Assembly (NCBI GenBank): GCA_002110485.1
Contig: MOWL01000071.1
Span: forward strand, 372,001-436,000
Reading direction: 5' to 3'
Length of the DNA stretch: 64,000 bases
Origin: Emergomyces orientalis
Taxonomy: Eukaryota > Ascomycota > Eurotiomycetes > Onygenales > Ajellomycetaceae
This document shows positions 1 through 13,100 of this stretch, in pieces. Position 1 is the first letter of the stretch. Each line of letters starts with the position of its first letter. Position numbers and translations under genes: made by a program. A model generated the notes under the pieces. The model did not search any database. It was not told the DNA's origin and saw only the letters and a list, made by a program, of their open reading frames with translations.

Positions 1-167
1 TGTAAAACCCTACCAAATAACAAACAAAAAAAAACAAAAAAAAACAGAGGACAACAAAATACCATAGAAAAATCAAATCAAACCAACCATTCCACAACAA
101 TGAATCAAATAAAAACACACAAATCACACGAAAATCAATACAAGCAGGGAAAACGAATCGGAAGTTA

Positions 168-2907
168 TCAACCCTCAACCAAAACCCTCAATCCCTCCAC
201 CCCACACCTCAACACCTCCTCCCCCATTCCTCTCCCTCCGCCACCAGCATCCCCTCCAGCACCTCCAGCACTCACACCCCCCACCAAACACCCCCTCAAC
301 ACCTCCACAGCCCCCCTCTCCTTCAAAGCCCTCCTAGCCCTCCTCCCCACCTCTCCCTCACAGCATCCCATGTTCCTCACACAAACAAGGCCACGATGAA
401 CCATCTCCATCCCGCCATTACCATTACCACTCTCTCCCTCCCCCTCGCCCTCCCTACACATCCCCAGCAAAACCTCCACCCCACCCTCCCTCTCCAGCAC
501 AGCCTCTACAACCCCTTCAAACTCCGTCAACACCGCCAGAGCACCCCCAGCAGCCCTCCTGGTCGGCAGATCCCGTACATCAGCCAGGGCAAGGAGGATA
601 TGCAATCGTTGCGCGGCGCGCGGGGTGCCGTCGGCGAATTGCGCTACCCCGTCTGGACAGGTCATGAGGTTGCAGGTGAGTTCGCTGGCGGCACGTTGGA
701 GGTAGGTATTTGAGGAGAGGAGGAGGTCTTCGATTGTGGGGAAGGCGAGGCGGGTTATTGTGGTTGCAGCGGAGGGGGGTGATGATGCTGCTGATGTATT
801 AGAGGTCGAGGGTGAGGTTGAGGCAAGGTTTGTTAGGGCGAGGAGGGACTCGAAGGTCGGGAGAAGGTCGCGCGGGGATTCTGTGGAGAGCGATGGGGAA
901 GGGGAGGGATATGCTGTGGTGCTCGATGTTGGTTGGAGGAGGTGGATCAGGGGTCGGATTGCGGAGGTGATTTGGGGGAAGCCGGAGGAGGAGAAGACGT
1001 GGTCGGGGTTTACGGAGATGAGGATGCGGGCGAGGGCGTGAGCGGCATTGTGGGTTGGTTCGTCATTTGTGCGGTAGTTGGTGTTGTTATCCGTGCGGGA
1101 GGAGAGGAGGGACAAGAGCAGTTTGACAGCGCCTTGCTGGGCGAGTTTCCCGCGGGTTTGTGGAGTTTTGGAGAGGGAGAGGAGGATTTTACTGGTTAGG
1201 TCTTGTATGGAGTTGGAGGTCGTGTTGCCTTTGTTGCAGTCGATGAGGAGGGGCATGACACCGGCGTTGATGATGGTTGCGCAGCGCTCCTTGACGTGGT
1301 TGTCGTCGTCCAGCGGATGTGAAGCTGCGGGTTTGGATGAAGCGTTTGCGTATGATCTGAGCTCGGAGATTTTCTTTTGTTCTTCTGATAAATTAGGGAG
1401 GTATTTTGTGAGATTATAGATAACCACGAGTCCGCCGTAGATGAGGGATGAATCTGTAGTATTGTTCTTGAGAATAGCCATTAGGTCCGAGGGGAACGAC
1501 GACCCCTTGGAAGCCAGCTGTTCCTTGACATCTGGCTTGACGGAGGAAAAAGCCAAGCCTTCAACTAAATGATGGAAGTCTCCTTTCTGCGGGCGCTTAG
1601 CAAGGAGGTTTTTGAATCTTTCAACTAGATCATGGGAGCTACCTGATGATTCTTCTCCTGGGACCCCAGACACGGCGGTGGGTTTCGGGTGCGCAACGTT
1701 TTCAGAGGCCCGAATTTTGGCCAGGATGACAGCAGCTAGTTCTGAGTTTTCCTCAGTTCCGTTACTCAGCATATGGGAGAGCCATTCGCCGCAATACTTC
1801 TCAATGGCTTCGCGGCACTGCATGTCAATGCAGGCGGCGTTAAACAGTTCCAGCACGGCACGTTCCACGTTGTTACCTTTCCGCTTCTGTTCCAGCAGGA
1901 CAACGAGAGATTGGACGAATCCATCGGTCAAGAAGAGGGTTGCAGTGATGGAAGGGATGATGGGGAAGACAGCTGCGGCAGCAGAGAATGCAATAATGTA
2001 GTCATCATTCCGCTGCCTCGCAACACGAGCCGTAAGGATCTTCGAGAAAAAAGTCTGGCCGTTTTCCCCTGCGGCTTCGAGGTATTTGGCGGTTGCCAGT
2101 GTGGCTTGACTGCGTACGTCAATGGGTAACCTTAGATCCAGGGAAGACAAAATTGCATCGAAACATTCCTCATCAACCAAGTGCTGCAGGTTTTCCGCGT
2201 CGACTGCGAGAAGTCGAGCGATGCCCTTCAGGGAGCGGCCGTCCAGATCATGCCCCGACTCCATGAGCTTGGCAATGAAAAGCTGAAACAGCTCACTTTT
2301 GCAGTGATTTCGGACTTTCTCGGACTGCCAGAGCGCAGTATCCAACACCACGGTATCCAAGCACACAACAGCGCCATCTCCGCGGTCGTAGATCTCGTCG
2401 AAGAACTGGGTGACGGAGAGTTGGAGCTGAGCAGCAAAGTGGCGGCGAATATGCGCGCTGTTCCGCACCAGGGCGGTGATTATATCGTCCTGGGTGTTCG
2501 AGAGGCTCGTGGCGGGACAGGATAGGATGAGGTTGAGGGTATCGATGGCGACTTCAGGGGGTGGTTGCAGGCCATCGGCGCGGAGGCGCAAGGCGGCCTC
2601 GCGACCTGCCTCTTCGTCTTTGTGGGTGACATAACGGCGGCAGAGGTTCACGAGCGGGTGGTTTGTCTCTTCATCCTCAGATATTTTTTTAAAAGCGGAT
2701 TTGACTTCTTCGTTCTCTGGAGCAAGGGAGATCGCCTCCCGAAGGCTTCTTGAAGCGGCCTAGGATGAGTCAGATCATATTTTCTCGAATAGCCAGCTCA
2801 TGATGAAATAGGGGAATATGAGCTACCTCTCGATGGCCAGCATCCACTAGTTCGACGGCTTCTCTAGCCAGCTGGACAGCGCGGTCATTGGAGGCGGACT
2901 GCACCAT
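168..2907 (-). CDS. UCS-domain myosin chaperone (UNC-45/She4/CRO1-like)
   Basis: Two exons on the minus strand, 2907-2827 and 2759-168, separated by a 67-base GT-AG intron with a CTGAC branch site; product about 890 residues. The first 60-70 residues look like one TPR-type helical repeat (VQLAREAVELVDAGHRE continuing into an A-S-R-S-L-R-E-A-I segment). The rest is an all-helical, armadillo-like protein resembling the UNC-45 central region and the C-terminal UCS domain. Known members of this family fold and stabilise myosin heads and act in actin organisation and cytokinesis. The ATG at 2907 was chosen because the family similarity starts there. The same frame stays open upstream to about 3171 but reads as low-complexity leader. 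The C-terminus is Gly/Glu-rich and GC-rich. The family call is from pattern recognition; the exact ortholog name is not certain. Confidence 0.8.
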
Positions 2908-4158
2908 GGAGGCGGCGAGCTGTCGAACTGGGCCGCTCGTTGAGATTAGGGGGCGTTCGTTTTTTGATCTAGAGTGCGTTTGAACGGCGATATGTTTATG
3001 GAGTGCTCTCCTTGCTGACACAAATCGCAGCTGGCGCAATATGTGGAAGGGTGGGGGAAGATTTGAGAGAAGTTGAGAGGGTTTCGCGGTTGACGTTGCT
3101 TCTTTGGTGGGGTGGCGGAGGTGGGTTCGGAGTCCGGAAGAGCGGGCGGAATAAAGACAGAGGAGAGACAAAGCAGACCGAAGCCAAAAAGAAGATAGAG
3201 TTTGTATGCCTAAGTAAGAAAATAAAATGATATGAGAGAAAATAATAAAAATTCCTGCTGGTTTGAAGTGAAGTAGCGGTGGGGGTGGGATTCTAAGTTA
3301 AGGTTAAGTTGACTGTTGGGCAGAGTTTGGAATTGATTTAATTATAGTTTTCTTATCTTTTCACGAAGAAAAAGAGAAAAGTTTTCCACAGGGCCTAGAA
3401 AATCAGTCAGATTATTATTTCTTAGTCTGAGGAGAATGCAATATACATATATATATGAGGAAATGTCGAGTAACAGATAGAATTAATTAAATAATTGAAT
3501 CAAGAATCCATGGAGAAGTAACAAACCGTTGACGAAGGTCAAGCTTCCCCTTAGTTTTTAATTTTTTTAATTTTTGGTGGATATAATTGCTTTTTCCCCC
3601 TCAGATAGCCAAACTAGGGCCAGACCAGTTGGCTTTTGTTTATGCAAATGAAACGAGTCATCGACATCACTGATAAGAGACAAATGAGATGAGACAACAA
3701 CCTTAAAGGTGGAAGAAAGGAGAATGAATATCCATCCAACCGGACAACACTGCCGGTCCACGCTGTAGCCAAGAGATCTGATATAACTGTGTATTCGAGC
3801 GAGGTAAGTCAATACTGAGCTGTTTGGTGTTCTTGTGTCACTGCCTCGTATTGCCAATGCTTGTCTGTGTGATCCTGGCGTTTCCTCTGCTCGTGTTTGG
3901 TTGGGTGGATGAGGTTGAGTTGAGCTGAAGTTGAAGTTGAAGTTGAAGCTGCTGATGTCTCTTGCTGACTATTTTCACATTTTATCCCGGAAACAACAAA
4001 AGCTACCAGCAGCTAAAACATCACCCAGCTATAGCTTCAATATACTATGACAACTACAGCTTACAGTTATCTACAGATATCTGCAGATACCATGCGATGA
4101 TTGCCATTTCACCTCCATCCATCCCGCCTCGCCGCTCATACCCCTCCGCGCCATCACC
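2908..4158. other. Divergent intergenic/promoter region
   Basis: 1.25 kb between the divergently transcribed UCS chaperone and TFB4 genes. It is AT-rich, with A/T runs near 3540-3600 and a short run of GAAGTT units near 3927-3950. I see no convincing coding exon or RNA gene. It presumably holds both promoters. Confidence 0.6.
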
Positions 4159-5518
4159 ATGAACGCCGTCGACGGTTCAAACCACTATGAGCCCTCCTCC
4201 AACGGCATGTCCATTTCCCTTTTATCCCAGCCTAAAATCCGAAAAACAACCTTGCCGCAACAAACTAACTAATGAATGACTCTTATCCTTAGTCCCCGCC
4301 CCCTCCCTCCTCACAATCATCCTCGATACAAACCCTCATGCCTGGGCCCGCCTTGAACCAACTCTCCCGCTCTCCGCCGCCATCGCAAACCTCCTTGTCT
4401 TCATCAACGCCCATCTGGCCTGTAATTATGCAAATAAGGTCGCCGTTGTAGCCTCTCACTGTCATCATGCAGCCTGGCTCTACCCTACACCTTCTCACAA
4501 GTCCTCGGATTCCCAGAACAAAACACAGCCAAAAGACATACCAGCAGACGCAGAGGGGGACATCAACATGAACGGCCAACCATCCGCAGAAGGAAATGAA
4601 GAAGATGACGATGAAGAAGAAGCAGAAGCAGCTGCAGCAGAAGAACCTTTAAACAAATACCGCCCTTTTCGCCTCGTCGAAGAGCAACTAACCCGCAACC
4701 TCCATGCCCTCCTCTCCTCGACCACCGCCGCAGACGTCTCCTCTACAACCTCCACCATGATCGCCGGCGCCCTAACATTAGCCCTCAGCCACATAAACCG
4801 AGAAACAATAGCTCACGCCGAAGCTCATGGCACCGCAAAACCAGACGCGTCCTCATCCGGTCCCGCAACAAGCACAGCATCTGGTCTTCCCCCTCCCCCC
4901 GGCGCCACCGACCCAACCACATCATCATCATCCCACCACCACCTCCCAAACCCAACAGGCCTCCAATCCCGCATCCTCATAATCTCCTTAAGCAGCACCA
5001 CCCACTCCGCCCACCACTACATCCCCATAATGAACAGCATTTTCGCTTGTCAACGCCTCCACATACCCATCGACATCATAAAGCTCGCCGGCGACGCCGC
5101 ATTCCTCCAACAAGCCTCCGACGCCACCCGCGGCATCTACATCCCCATCACATCCCACCCTGCAGGCTTTCTCCAATATCTCATGCTTGGTTTCCTCCCG
5201 GACCAGCGCGCCCGCGCCCACTTGGTGCTACCTAGTCGCGTCGATGTGGATTTCCGCGCGGCGTGTTTCTGTCATCGGAAAGTTGTCGATGTTGGGTTTG
5301 TGTGTAGTATTTGTTTGAGCATCTTTTGCGAGCCGTTGAGTGGGGTTGATGGGATGGCGGAGTGTTTGACGTGCGGTTCGAAACTGGGGATTGGGGAGTA
5401 TGGGGTTAAACCTGTTGTGGTGGGGAGGAAGAGGAAGAGGAAGAAGGAGAAAGGGGCTGGGAAGGGGGGGTTATCGTCCGGGACGGCGACGCCGACACCC
5501 ACTCCTGGGCCTTCGTAG
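4159..5518 (+). CDS. tfb4: TFIIH core subunit Tfb4 (p34)
   Basis: Two exons, 4159-4204 and 4293-5518, giving 423 residues. Tfb4/p34 is a von Willebrand-A-like subunit of TFIIH, which acts in RNA polymerase II promoter opening and nucleotide-excision repair and pairs with Ssl1/p44. Visible features: SLLTIILDTNPHAW at the N-terminus, an acidic insert (about residues 120-150), the segment RILIISLSST, then KLAGDAAFLQQASDATRGIY, which is typical of the family. A C-terminal C4 zinc finger follows (CFCHRK, CSIC, CLTC), and the tail is basic with Thr/Pro repeats. Only a GC-AG intron (GCATGT donor at 4205, TTAG acceptor ending at 4292) keeps the frame; the nearby GT at 4209 gives the wrong phase. The branch site CTAAC lies about 25 bases before the acceptor. 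Confidence 0.92.
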
Positions 5519-7435
5519 GGGGGAGGCGGGGTGTTTTGCCGTTGTAATATAATTAATTATCTCAAATTTTCTACAGGATTTGTTTTTGGTCTGCGGACTT
5601 AAACTGCTGGAATTGACAAATTTTTATACAGTATTTTTAACCCTTAAATATTTGTATCGGGAGGGAAAAAAAATGGGGGGTATGACCTGTTGGCCTGTTT
5701 GATGTATTTCGCTACCTAGACATACACCTATCCTAGGGTATCAACCTGAGCACATGTACATGTACTGTACATCTACTGTACATTACCTATATATTTATAT
5801 ACTTACATATTTACACACATTCTACGTATACCCCTGCATGATTCCTTCTCTAGATCCAGTATACCTTCCCACAACACCTGGCTTCTATAGCTAGGGCCAA
5901 GATCTGTGATACCTCCCTAACCCACCAAAGCACTTACCTATTAGATATCTACTTGCGCACAGTAGGTGAGCCTGTGTAATCTGGACCCTGCAAAACCCTT
6001 TTTTACCGCCCCCTCCCCCAAAAAATGCGAGTATTCCACCAAGAACCAAAACGTAATATATACCGATATAATTTTTTTGCCCGTGGTCTGACAAACAACA
6101 CACCTGTGCTACCTGGGATTAGAAATAAGGGACTAGGAAATTAGGGACACGGAAGAGCGAGGAGTGAGTGGTGAGGGCAACGAGGATGAGGCCAGAATAA
6201 AGAAAAGCCAGATTTCAGACGAGCACAGATAAGGAACGGTATCAGAAGAAGATATATCAGCCAATCAGTTCCTCCAAACAGCACACACGGCCAAGGCTAT
6301 GGAAGAGCCTCCAACATTGCCCTCTCTTGTTGCTGGTCCCCTTGCCTGCGATGGCGCCATCACCATAACATCCCCCGGTTCACAAAATGTGTCAATTTAA
6401 ACCGACAACTTCCCATTCGATCGGCCTTCCCTGTGTCTCTTCCCCTGCTTCGTGCGGCTGGCTGGTGAGCTCAAGGCGGAAAGCGCAGAGGCAATTGAAA
6501 TCTCATCTGGCAGGACGAGGTCAAAACAGCATATCCAGAGGGAAGAAGAACATATTTGGAACAGAACACGCGCTTGCTAGGGCCGTTGACGCTGCCAAAA
6601 TTCAAAATCAGTAGGAGCAAAAGTTTATTTACAGAATTGAAATCCATCGTTTAGGCCAAGGTTATTTCTTCGTGTTGTGGGCCAAGAAAGCAATCTGTAT
6701 TGCTGTCGATGCTCATGTTTAGTTGCCTCTATGTTTGAAATCATCTGAAAGAAAAGTCGCCGGTATAAAAAAAACCGTCGCAACGGGATATGCTGAGGTT
6801 GGAGCCGGGGACGGTGAAGATGAGGCAGTAACAGTATTGCTTTTTCCGTACACGATAGGGGTAAGGTATTCTTTGAAGCGTCGAATTGTAGAGCCACATA
6901 ATAGTAGAGAAAGCCCTGTAAGTACGTAGGTAGATACCACCAGCTACGGAAGAAACTGCTAAGAGGCCGAATATCTATGCACCGCAAGAAAAGCGCTAAG
7001 TTAGCAATCTACGGCCTATCAGACCAAATTTCCAATGAGGCCTCTAACTCTAGACAAACACAGCGAAAACTGGGAATTGTTAAATACCTATTAAACTTAA
7101 TAAAGCGTCCTCCCTGGGCAACTTTGTCAGGGCCTCTGGTGCGAGACATGAGGCATTTCGGCTCCGAATCAGTCGAATTCATTGAAGCAAGGGCCTGTGC
7201 ATGTCAGTTATAATGTTCAGGCTGTCTTAGTAGATCATAAAATCCCAGCCGATGCTTACAAACGAATCTGTATTATGCCCAAAGTAAAATGCAATTCCCT
7301 CCTTGGTAACCTTAACGGTCATGACCCCAATCGCAGCATGGCAGTGGCTACTTTTAACACCAGGATGGCCTAAGAAAGTAAAATTAGTATGACTACAGAA
7401 GCAGCAGCGGCTACAAAGAATTTTGAGAACGGAAA
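5519..7435. other. Convergent intergenic region
   Basis: 1.9 kb between the 3' ends of TFB4 and the taspase gene. It contains AT-rich sequence, short overlapping palindromes around TGTACA at 5753-5783, and small ORFs with no recognisable similarity. One 73-codon minus ORF (6940-6719) has a short hydrophobic N-terminus, but nothing else supports it. No gene is called. Confidence 0.5.
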
Positions 7436-8982
7436 CTAAAAAGATTCAGGCACCATACCCATAAAATCTACCTCGATCATAGCCTCCAGTGCTTCGTCTT
7501 CATTCACGGTTTCGAAAACGCCCGGTTGCCCTGCTACCTTTCGGGTACTTGAATATATCCGCTCTGCGCATACGTTCGAGGCCATCGTAGTAGCCATGTG
7601 TTCACCAGTGCCGCTTGTCACAGCCGCAACGCATGTTCCAGCTTCATCTTTGGGATCAACCGGAATAACAGCTGTGCCAATGCCAACCAGAGCTGCCGGG
7701 CCAGTGCGTCCGCTGTGTTTCATGCCAATTCCGCCAGAAGAAGAGCCTGCTGCAATATTTCCATGGCAATCAACGGCAATGGCCCCTACCGTGTCAATTA
7801 TGTTGTCGTCTGAACCCATTATATAGCCTTGCTGGGGAGATTCTTCAACTGAATCGTTCTGGGGTTGCTCTCCACCATGTTCAGGTGGGATAGCCCTTCC
7901 TGCATATCCAAGAGAGGTTGACGTCGCAGTTCCGGACTCTAATGGGAATCCGGCCCTTTTCCGCTTTCGGGTTTCCGCGGATTGAGCGGAGCCATCAATA
8001 TCACCTAGGGATTCCGCAACATCTTCCGGTCGGTTAAGACTGCTCCCCAGGTATTCCGCATGCATATCGTCCTCGTACTCACGAACACTTGCATCGGGCA
8101 TATGGGTATGAGGTCGAATGGCGGCATCTGGAGATGCCATCCCGTCAGACCCATCGGAACCTGACGCAGGAGTTGTAGGGTTTGCCGAACGCCACCATGA
8201 CCTTGAAGTTATACTTCGGCCAGGGCTGGAAAAACGAGATCTTGTTGACGATGTATGTCCAGGATGCTGATATTGGGCATCCTTTTGGTTATCCTCCTCT
8301 TGGTGGTCCTCAGCTTCTACTTGTGCCAAATCCCGTTTCCACCGCAACCAACGTTCGCGAGATCCCCCAGAAACAAGGAAGTCAGCATGAAGGATTGGCA
8401 TGCCATTTTCATACGCAAAATCTGTAGCCCCTGAGCCGACCAGAAGATTTGGTGGCACTCTGTTCAGGGACATTGGTTTCGTCGAGACGTCCAGAACGAG
8501 GCGTGCAAGGGAAATGGGGTTTTTAATATCTATAGGGAAAGAATCATTAGCTAGAATGGTATCAAACAGGGGGGCTATCTACACGCACGTTCCACAGCAC
8601 CCACGGCACCACTCCGGCCCAAATGGTCCACAACGGTCGCGTCGCATTCCACAGTTCCATGAGCAGAAAGATTGCTGCCGTATCCCGCATTTGTAATTTC
8701 ATGGTCCTCCAAGAATTTGATGGCGACTTCGACTGCGTCCACAGCGCGTCCTCCTGCTCTCAAAACAGCCATCCCGAGCGTTGCGGCTCTGATCACAGGT
8801 CAGATATAAAATTGGAATATCATGTGGAATACAACTTCCAAGTAAAAGAGGGCTTACTGATTGCATACCCAAAGATGGGTTGACTCAGCCTGGTAGCTGT
8901 GGAATCCCGCGCCGGCATGGATAAAGATGGCAGAGATAGCTTGAGGCTGAGCCTCCTTCGAATGAGAAAAGACCATGGCCAT
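7436..8982 (-). CDS. Taspase/asparaginase-2-type N-terminal threonine hydrolase
   Basis: Three exons, 8982-8858, 8788-8589 and 8529-7436, joined in phases 2 and 1; 472 residues. Members of this Ntn-hydrolase family (glycosylasparaginase, isoaspartyl peptidase, taspase-1) autocleave before a Thr that becomes the catalytic nucleophile. The N-terminal half shows IFIHAGAGFHSY, then NAGYGSNLSAHGTVECDA. The nucleophile is Thr355 in D-T-V-G-A-I-A-V-D, followed by SSSGGIGMKHSGRTGPAALVG and a TSGTGEHMA segment; this pattern is nearer taspase-1 than bacterial asparaginases. Between residues about 150 and 350 lies a long hydrophilic, low-complexity insert, partly basic (RKRKR), just before the cleavage site. 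An ATG at 8976 is a second possible start. The substrate cannot be read from sequence. Confidence 0.88.
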
Positions 8983-9966
8983 GGAGTGGAATCAAGTTTC
9001 GTCGGAACACGGCTTCTCGGCTTGTTTGACCTTGGATATCAAACGCGAAGAATATAAACTTGATTCTCTTGATGTAGATACCCAGAGTCAACGAGTGGAA
9101 CTAAGCCTTGGGATGAAACCAAGTGAACTGATTTTCTGTTCTGAAATGACAATGCTGAGATTCACACAATCTCAATGACGCAGATATTTTTCAGTAGACA
9201 GAGATCTGCCCCTTTTATGTTTTAATGTACCAGTGCAACGTGTTAAGTTAATATAAACACTGGCTGATCATCATAGCGTGGTGTTGAGTCCCAACTGAGC
9301 GGCTTGGTTGCGTTGCTATGCAAGCGACCGGGCCTAGACTATGGAGATGATACTGAGCCTGCTGTTATTGGAAAGGAATGAATGGCAACAGTAGAAGGAT
9401 ATAGGTTTCTTTTTAGGTAAAAGTATAGAGAAATCTAAAACTCCTAGACGATAATAGTAGGATATAAACGAGAGAACGGGAATAGTAGACTGAGGATAAG
9501 TATAGTAGAATCGAGAGAAAATGACTCCATAGAAGAAACAAAAAGGAGTGAAGGAAGACATAAGAGACGAAAAGCACGGTATGTACGAATTACTGCCGCA
9601 TCTCTGCAGAAAGAGACACACGCATCAAAGCCCTAAAAGAAGCCGCAGCCTGGAATTGGCTGTTTACCGTGGATGATATACAGGCCCTGACTGCCGTTTC
9701 CCCATACTAGAAAAGGATAGTATAGCAAGCCAGGAGATAGAGAAAGAGGAATCAAGAGGGGGGGATTGAAACAAAATGAATAGATGAATGAATTAAACAG
9801 ATAAATGGAAAATAAATTATGGAATCAACAGGGCCCTACTTCGCTCCAAGAAGCAACAGAGAAATAAATAGGAAAATATGTACATTTCAATCTTTCATTC
9901 TCCTTTTCTTTCTTCGAAATTTATACTTCGAGTTAGTTAATTACCACGTGACTAACTACGCTTATC
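8983..9966. other. Shared promoter region, left part
   Basis: Upstream of the taspase gene and, before the retrotransposon arrived, also upstream of ARP3. It is AT-rich. ORFs here are short and look accidental. Confidence 0.5.
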
Positions 9967-10068
9967 TGTTAGGTGATACTAGGGCTACCCGGGTCACATG
10001 CCCCACACACACATATATATTTTAGCTAGTTAGGTAGTTCAATATGATAGGCTTGATGCACTCTATGA
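9967..10068 (+). repeat. 5' LTR of copia element
   Basis: 102 bases starting TGTTAGGTGATAC and ending CTCTATGA, identical to 14842-14943. It is very short for an LTR. Its termini read TG...GA rather than the usual TG...CA; the boundary is fixed by the flanking TTATC duplication. Confidence 0.95.
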
Positions 10069-10085
10069 GGTTATGAGGCCCTCTG
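10069..10085 (+). other. Primer-binding site (half-tRNA iMet type)
   Basis: GGTTATGAG directly abuts the 5' LTR and is complementary to CTCATAACC, the anticodon-loop region of initiator tRNA-Met. Priming by an internally cleaved initiator tRNA is known for copia and Ty5. The match beyond nine bases is imperfect as far as I can judge without the host tRNA sequence. Confidence 0.65.
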
Positions 10086-10142
10086 TTTAATACGCTGCGT
10101 TACTGCTATCTATTTCTCTTATACAGCTAGTTCTTGCCTCTC

Positions 10143-13100
10143 ATGGTGAACTTACGGTCAGGCAACAGTCCTGATCTTACGAGGGAAAATAAGCCGACTA
10201 GGCGAGCGGAACGTACGCCGGAGAATATTGAAAACGAGCCCTTTCCAACCCCCATTACAGCCCGTAAATTGCCCGCAAGAGCTCCTTCGGAGGAGTCAAG
10301 TGCTGATTTCGAAGATCCAATGTCGGATATGTCGGATACGGGCTCAGATCGCGATGAACCCACCCAGGAGGCTCAGGTTGAGCATGATGACTCCTTGAGC
10401 GCTGAGACCCGGGCGAGGTTGGAGATTGCGAGGTTGGAGAATGAAACAGCGCGGATTAAGGCTGGTGCTGGTGCGGGGGAGCTCGCAGGCGCCAATATGA
10501 CGGCTTATTTGAAGGCCATTAAGGAGTTTCGACTTACAGTTAAGCTTCTTGAAAAGCCAGTTCTGCTGCTGGGCTCCATGAACTATCCCATGTGGAGGGA
10601 TGAGGTTCTTCTCGCGGCGAAGGATTCAGAAACAGATGATATTTTGTTAAATAAGGAGCTGGCCCCGCCTGAGGGGGTCAGTGAGGACGTTGCGAAGCTC
10701 TGGAGGGAGCGGAATAGCTGGCTGCGTAATTATATGTGGTCAGCGATTTCCGCACAGGCTAGAACTCATTTTACTATACCGAAGGAGAATCAATTGTCTG
10801 CCTATATGCTGTGGTCCATAGTAGAGGAGAACTTCGCTGAACGCCGCGTAGTTCGCCGGTTTCGTCTTTTCAATGAGTTCCTGGGTATGACGGCTGAGTC
10901 TTGCGGGTCGGATCGTGCGTTTATTGAGCGTCTCTTAGCCGTACGAACTGAATATAAGCGATTAGATTTTTATATGCCGGATTCCGTCTTCTTTGATCGA
11001 TTGCTTGCGGGGATTCACAGTAGATGGGCCAATCTCATACGAAATAGGATGGATGATATTGAAAAGAGTGGTGAAGATACTCTCCTGGAGGATGATTTTG
11101 TGGGTCTATGCCGTGATATTCTGCTTCGATTGCCCTCTGGCGGCAGTTCCTCTTCTTCAAAGAACACAAAGGCGCCCGTAAATAATGCGAGCAGTATGGA
11201 TGATGCGGGTGAGAGCCCTGCTCCATCTGCATCAGGCAGGCCAAAATGCTCACATTGCGGGATTGTGGGCCATAATGAGGAGAGCTGTTGGAAAAAGCAC
11301 CCAGAGAAGCGTCCGTCAGGTTATTCTAATGGAAAAAGGCGTGGTGGCACCAAGAAGGATAAGAAGAAGGCCAATAATGAGGATTCTTCCAAGAGCCCCG
11401 ATGACGGCTCTGCTCCTGTACACAGTACGGTTGAGAAGGTGTTCCATGCTCGTGAAATCGTCCGTGATGATGATATTGCGGATGAGTGGGTTCTGGACTC
11501 GGGGTCTGGCGCTCACGCAACACCACGCAAGGAGCTTGTTAAATGCCATTCAATGAGCTCCAATGTTAAATTGAAAATGGCGGATGGGACCATTGTTCCA
11601 GCTGCGGCCGTTGGTACGGTTGAACTGGCGGTTGATGGGGCGGATGTGTGCCTGGAAGGTGTGCGATTTGCCCCCGAATTAGAAGCAAATATCGTGAGCT
11701 TTGGCAAATTAGTCCGCAAGGGCTATACGTTCAAGCAATTGGCATATGGAGAAGCTCACTCGATTATTATGACCTCTCCCGATCGAATGGTCAGCTTCAC
11801 TGCTGTTTTGAATGAGAAAGATATCTATGTCATTGAAAAGCCTCCGCAAATCCGAGATTTGATTCAATTCGCCATGCCTAATGGTGATTTTCGGCCCGTA
11901 AATGCTGTGGATGACTCGCTATTGGCTCTGCCATCAATGAATATAAAACCAGTAGAGCTCACGATGCTGCAATGGCATTTGAAGCTGGGTCATCTTAACC
12001 ACATGGATATAGCGAAGATGGCCGCGGATCCGCGCATGGGGATGAGGATTAAAGGCTCCAAGGCTCTGCCTTTTTGTAAAACCTGCGTGCAGGCTAAGAT
12101 GGCTCGTCCTGCTTTTGAGCCCATGATTAGAAAAGTGAAGCCTGCTGCACGATTATTTATTGATCTTGCGGGCGGTGGGCGTACCTTATTCAATGAGGAT
12201 GGCGTTCCCACGTATGGGGGGGCTGATTATTGGATGAGTATTACGGACGATGCCACGAGATATCGGTGGGCCATTTTAATGGCCACCAAGGGTGAAGCAA
12301 CCGCGAAACTACGGGATTTTATAACAATGATTGAGACCACTGCGCAGCGATGCGTGGGCTCCTTGCACTGGGATGGTGGTGGAGAATTCAAGAGCGATGA
12401 ATTAAAAGCTTTTTGTAAACAGCGAGGCATTGCCTATGAGACGACTACGCCATATACCCCACAATCAAATGGTCCAGCGGAACGTGCGAACCGCATAATA
12501 ATCGAAAGAACTAGGAGCTTGCTATTCGATAGCGGGCAGCCTAGGGACCTATGGGGTGAGGCCATGCAGGCTGCCGTTATGTTGATCAATATGTCTCCCA
12601 CCTCTACGAAGCTTTACGGGTGCAAGGAGGGGTCTCCGCTGACCCCCTTTGAAGCATGGATGGGGGTGCAGCCCACGGCGAATTGGCTGCATAGATGGGG
12701 CTGCAAGGTCTACAAGAAGGATCTGCGAGTTACTAATAAGCTTGCGGATAGAACGGATGGGAAAGAATGGATCTTTGTGGGTTATCAGGGCCTTCATCAA
12801 GTTCGCATATGGGACCCTGATGCACGCAGGTTGGAGATAGCACGAGATGTGGTTTTTGATGAAGCTCTCGTGGAGGACGTGTCATTCATTAATGCCGCTC
12901 TTCCGGCTCCTCATGAGCCAAATAACATACCGGATGAGCTCGATGTTTTGAATCCTGCGGATGGATGGCAGCACTGTCTCCTGCGGCGCCTGGCAAGGGA
13001 GCGGCCGCACATCATGAAGATGCTTGTCAATGGGGATCTGGAGGAGGCCATTGAGCCTACCTATCTTATAAACAGTGATGTTGATCTCCTTAATGAGTCT

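Noticed and set aside
5753..5783. Cluster of TGTACA palindromes
   Set aside because: Very short and simple; no regulatory meaning can be assigned.
6719..6940. 73-codon minus-strand frame with hydrophobic N-terminus
   Set aside because: No similarity, no splice partners, and it overlaps another equally long frame; not supported as a gene.
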